Assembly: GCA_020718925.1 (NCBI GenBank) | Contig: DYRC01000262.1 | Span: forward strand, 1-5,791 | Origin: Desulfonema limicola | Lineage (GTDB): Bacteria > Desulfobacterota > Desulfobacteria > Desulfobacterales > DYRC01 | Reading direction: 5' to 3' | DNA: 5,791 nt | In this document: one piece after another, positions 4,625-5,791 of the stretch | Layout: each line of letters begins with the position of its first letter | Numbering within the stretch: position 1 is the stretch's first letter | Program-made: the position numbers and the translations under genes | The notes under the pieces: generated by a model | The model's database searches: none | Told to the model about the DNA's origin: nothing | Seen by the model: the letters and a program-made list of their open reading frames with translations, nothing else

Positions 4625-4840
4625 ATGCAGAATCAGATTGCTTTCGGAGAAATATTGGATATGGTTGACGGATTGCCTTTTGAGGATCAGTCGGAACTGA
4701 TTGATATTTTACACCACCGAATTACCGAACAACGCCGGGAGCAGCTTGCCAAAGATATTCGGGACGCCGGAAGAGAGTTTGAGCGGGGGCTTTGTAAGCC
4801 TGCTGCGCCTGACGATATAATGAAAGCAATATTGTCATGA
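4625..4840 (+). CDS. Antitoxin of a RelE/YafQ-type toxin
   Basis: This 71-residue, largely helical, charged protein has the segments FGEILDMVDGLPFEDQSELIDIL (7-29), HHRITEQRREQLAKDIRDAG (30-49) and EFERGLCKPAAPDDIMKAIL (51-70). I recall this layout (strand-helix start, Q/E-rich LPxxDQxELI, RRxExL, GLxKP) in small proteins encoded just before RelE-type toxins in Cyanobacteria and Deltaproteobacteria. It should wrap around the toxin and probably represses its operon, though no DNA-binding motif is obvious. AAGGAG lies 6 nt before the ATG, and the stop overlaps the toxin start by 4 nt. The gene is intact although its toxin is frameshifted. Confidence 0.75.
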   Translation: MQNQIAFGEILDMVDGLPFEDQSELIDILHHRITEQRREQLAKDIRDAGREFERGLCKPAAPDDIMKAILS

Positions 4841-5120
4841 AGCGGATTCTTGTTCAATCACCTGCTTTTATCCGTTCAGCAAGGCGGATTCTTAAAAAAG
4901 AACCTCATCTTGCCGGGGATGTAAAGGCGACATTGGAACTGTTATCTGAAAATGCGTTTCAGCCGCAATTGAGAACGCACAAACTGAAAGGCAAACTTGT
5001 GAACCGGCATGGGCTTGCAGTGCGGGCTACAATCTGAGAATTATCTTTGAATTTGTGAAACATGAAGGGCATGATGCCATTTTATTGGAAGCAATCGGGA
5101 CGCATGATGAAGTGTATTGA
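4837..5120 (+). pseudogene. RelE/YafQ-type mRNA interferase toxin, disrupted by a -1 frameshift
   Basis: The first 54 residues (MKRILVQSPAFIRSARRILK... to THKLKGKL) read as the N-terminal half of a RelE-superfamily toxin. The same frame then gives VNRHGLAVRATI and stops at 5037. From 4998 the neighbouring frame gives PAWACSAGYNLRIIFEFV, then AILLEAIGTHDEVY, ending at a TGA at 5118-5120. That is the expected C-terminal half, including the GTH histidine equivalent to the catalytic His of YafQ. Adding one base near 4998 restores a normal 94-residue toxin. The 66-residue product lacks the catalytic core and should be inactive. A sequencing error is the main alternative. Confidence 0.85.
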
Positions 5121-5133
5121 TTGCTTGAACTTG

Positions 5134-5300
5134 GTTAAGCCGAATCAGGATTTGGGGATTTGAATCAGGATATAAGGATTTTATAAGAATTGAAGGATAA
5201 TCATATCCTTGCATCTTTCATACATCATTCAATCCTGATTCAATCTTGGTAATCATAAAATCCTGAAAATCTTGGTTCGGACAATGATGAAAGCGGGTTG
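5134..5300 (+). repeat. Dispersed palindromic element, copy G (rearranged centre)
   Basis: The lead-in (GTTAAGCCGAATCAGGATTTGGGGATTTG) and right tail (5241-5284) match other copies, but the left arm and centre are replaced. The replacement contains its own palindrome: 5160-5171 pairs with 5232-5243 over 12 bp, and an inner 7-bp hairpin (AAGGATA/TATCCTT) lies at 5193-5210. The leader after the tail is also altered (CAATGATGAAAGCGGG). Confidence 0.85.
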
Positions 5301-5310
5301 GGATTGAATC

Positions 5311-5352
5311 ATGCCAAGAAAAATAAGAAACCTTATCCGTGATAGGTCATAA
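5311..5352 (+). pseudogene. Possible HicA N-terminal stub
   Basis: An ATG at 5311, placed after the element tail where other modules start, opens a 13-codon frame. Its first residues, MPRKIRNLIRD, resemble the common HicA start MPRKIRxLIxDL. The frame then reads RS and stops, and ISL3-like transposase sequence begins in another frame. No Shine-Dalgarno is evident. It is best read as the remnant of a seventh module truncated by a mobile element; the match is short and could be chance. Confidence 0.3.
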
Positions 5353-5506
5353 TGATTCTGTAACGATCATAACATCTTATTCCGATGGTCTGGCTAAGAT
5401 ATCGGGCGTGGTCGGAGGGAGAGAGAAGCAGACAGCGAAGGATTTTTTATCAGGGATTCCCTGGCGGTTAAGAAAGGGGGGCAGAGTCGTATGCTGCGAT
5501 ATGTAA
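5339..5506 (+). pseudogene. ISL3-like transposase fragment
   Basis: This frame has no credible start and reads GHNDSVTIITSYSDG, then GREKQTAKDFLSGIPWRLRK, then GRVVCCDM. It resembles the central part of ISL3-family DDE transposases: the KGHxDxV segment, the GR-K-T--FL--IP stretch, and the (V)xxDMY motif carrying the second catalytic Asp. Both ends are missing. On the left it meets the HicA-like stub; on the right the frame ends in TAA exactly where the expected Tyr codon after DM begins and IS630-like DNA starts. It is a dead remnant of one element later interrupted by another. Confidence 0.65.
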
Positions 5507-5791
5507 GTGCTTATACAAAATTAATTCTATATTTTTCCCCGAAATTTATCATAACATCTTCAACATAAGCAACAGGAGTTTTCCGACTTTCATAAGCACC
5601 GGACTCTGTCCGTTCATATTTCATAAATCTCCGTAATATTCCGATAATATCCGGATGCGGAGAATATTCCGGCAGATAAAATATCTCAATATTTTTTTTC
5701 CGTTCTTTTATCTTCCCCTGAAAAAGTCTGCTGCGATGAAACGGGGCGTTATCCGTTATGATATATTTTTTTTACTCCTGTTCTCAGAGTT
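5506..5791 (-). mobile_element. IS630-like insertion sequence, 3' portion (continues beyond window)
   Basis: IS630/Tc1-type elements insert at TA dinucleotides. The ISL3 fragment is interrupted at the TA at 5504-5505, immediately followed by AGTGCTTATAC, and the minus-strand transposase stop lies at 5511-5513. This close spacing of terminus and stop codon is what an IS end would show. The other end and matching terminal repeat are outside the window, so the boundary is inferred. Confidence 0.5.
5511..5791 (-). pseudogene. IS630-family transposase, C-terminal part, frameshifted
   Basis: Read from high to low coordinates, positions 5771-5514 give KKYIITDNAPFHRSRLF, then KKNIEIFYLPEYSPHPD and RRFMKYE, ending NFGEKYRINFV with a stop at 5513-5511. 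This matches the end of IS630-family DDE transposases, including the second catalytic Asp in the TDNAPFH motif. Upstream of a run of eight A residues (T run at 5766-5773) this frame meets a stop, while the adjacent frame continues as TLRTGVKK to the window edge, so the frame is broken at the homopolymer. The third catalytic Glu, normally in SPxLNPIExLW, aligns with Gly here (SPHPDIIGIL). The copy is probably inactive. Confidence 0.78.

Noticed and set aside
4990..5005. Programmed -1 frameshift in the RelE-type toxin
   Set aside because: The sequence in the reading frame (GGC AAA CTT GTG) is not a slippery X-XXY-YYZ heptamer and no stimulatory hairpin is obvious; a deletion or sequencing error is simpler.
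1198..5300. CRISPR array
   Set aside because: Repeats are too long, are spaced by whole operons and vary in length; no short regular repeat-spacer pattern exists.

Overview
The window looks like an accessory 'defence/addiction' island from a mesophilic bacterium of moderate GC content. The dispersed intergenic element and the mix of toxin-antitoxin (TA) families resemble what I recall from large-genome sulfate-reducing Desulfobacterota and some Cyanobacteria. That assignment is an impression, since no taxonomic marker gene is present.

Layout. Positions 1-332 hold the C-terminal end of a protein with a dockerin-type EF-hand pair, followed by two hairpins (355-377, 388-417), the second terminator-like. 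A gene-free stretch (418-730) carries a 52-bp repeat, a GTGTTAAG mini-repeat array and a short tail of the dispersed element. From 731 to 5120 there are six two-gene modules, all on the + strand: (1) HicB-like/HicA-like, 731-1200; (2) UPF0175/DUF3368 PIN, 1356-2031; (3) canonical HicB/HicA, 2159-2589; (4) unrecognised antitoxin/VapC PIN, 2784-3445; (5) unrecognised partner/HNH nuclease, 3668-4471; (6) antitoxin/RelE-YafQ-type toxin with a frameshift, 4625-5120. In each module the genes overlap by 4-8 nt or abut, with the probable antitoxin first, as expected for translationally coupled TA operons.

The modules are separated by copies of one intergenic element (about 115-210 bp). Its two 42-nt arms form a long imperfect palindrome, followed by a conserved leader that runs into each module's Shine-Dalgarno. 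Toxin stop codons lie at or inside the left edge of the element, so the region reads as gene cassettes joined by a common spacer. The likely functional outcome is an array of independent RNase, nuclease or mRNA-interferase modules.

The right end (5134-5791) is eroding. It holds a rearranged copy of the element, a possible HicA N-terminal stub, an ISL3-like transposase fragment, and the 3' end of an IS630-like element on the minus strand. The IS630-like element appears to have inserted at a TA inside the ISL3 fragment. The most interesting items are the cassette-plus-palindrome architecture, the HNH two-gene module, the VapC with an unfamiliar partner, and a HicA-like protein lacking the usual catalytic histidine.
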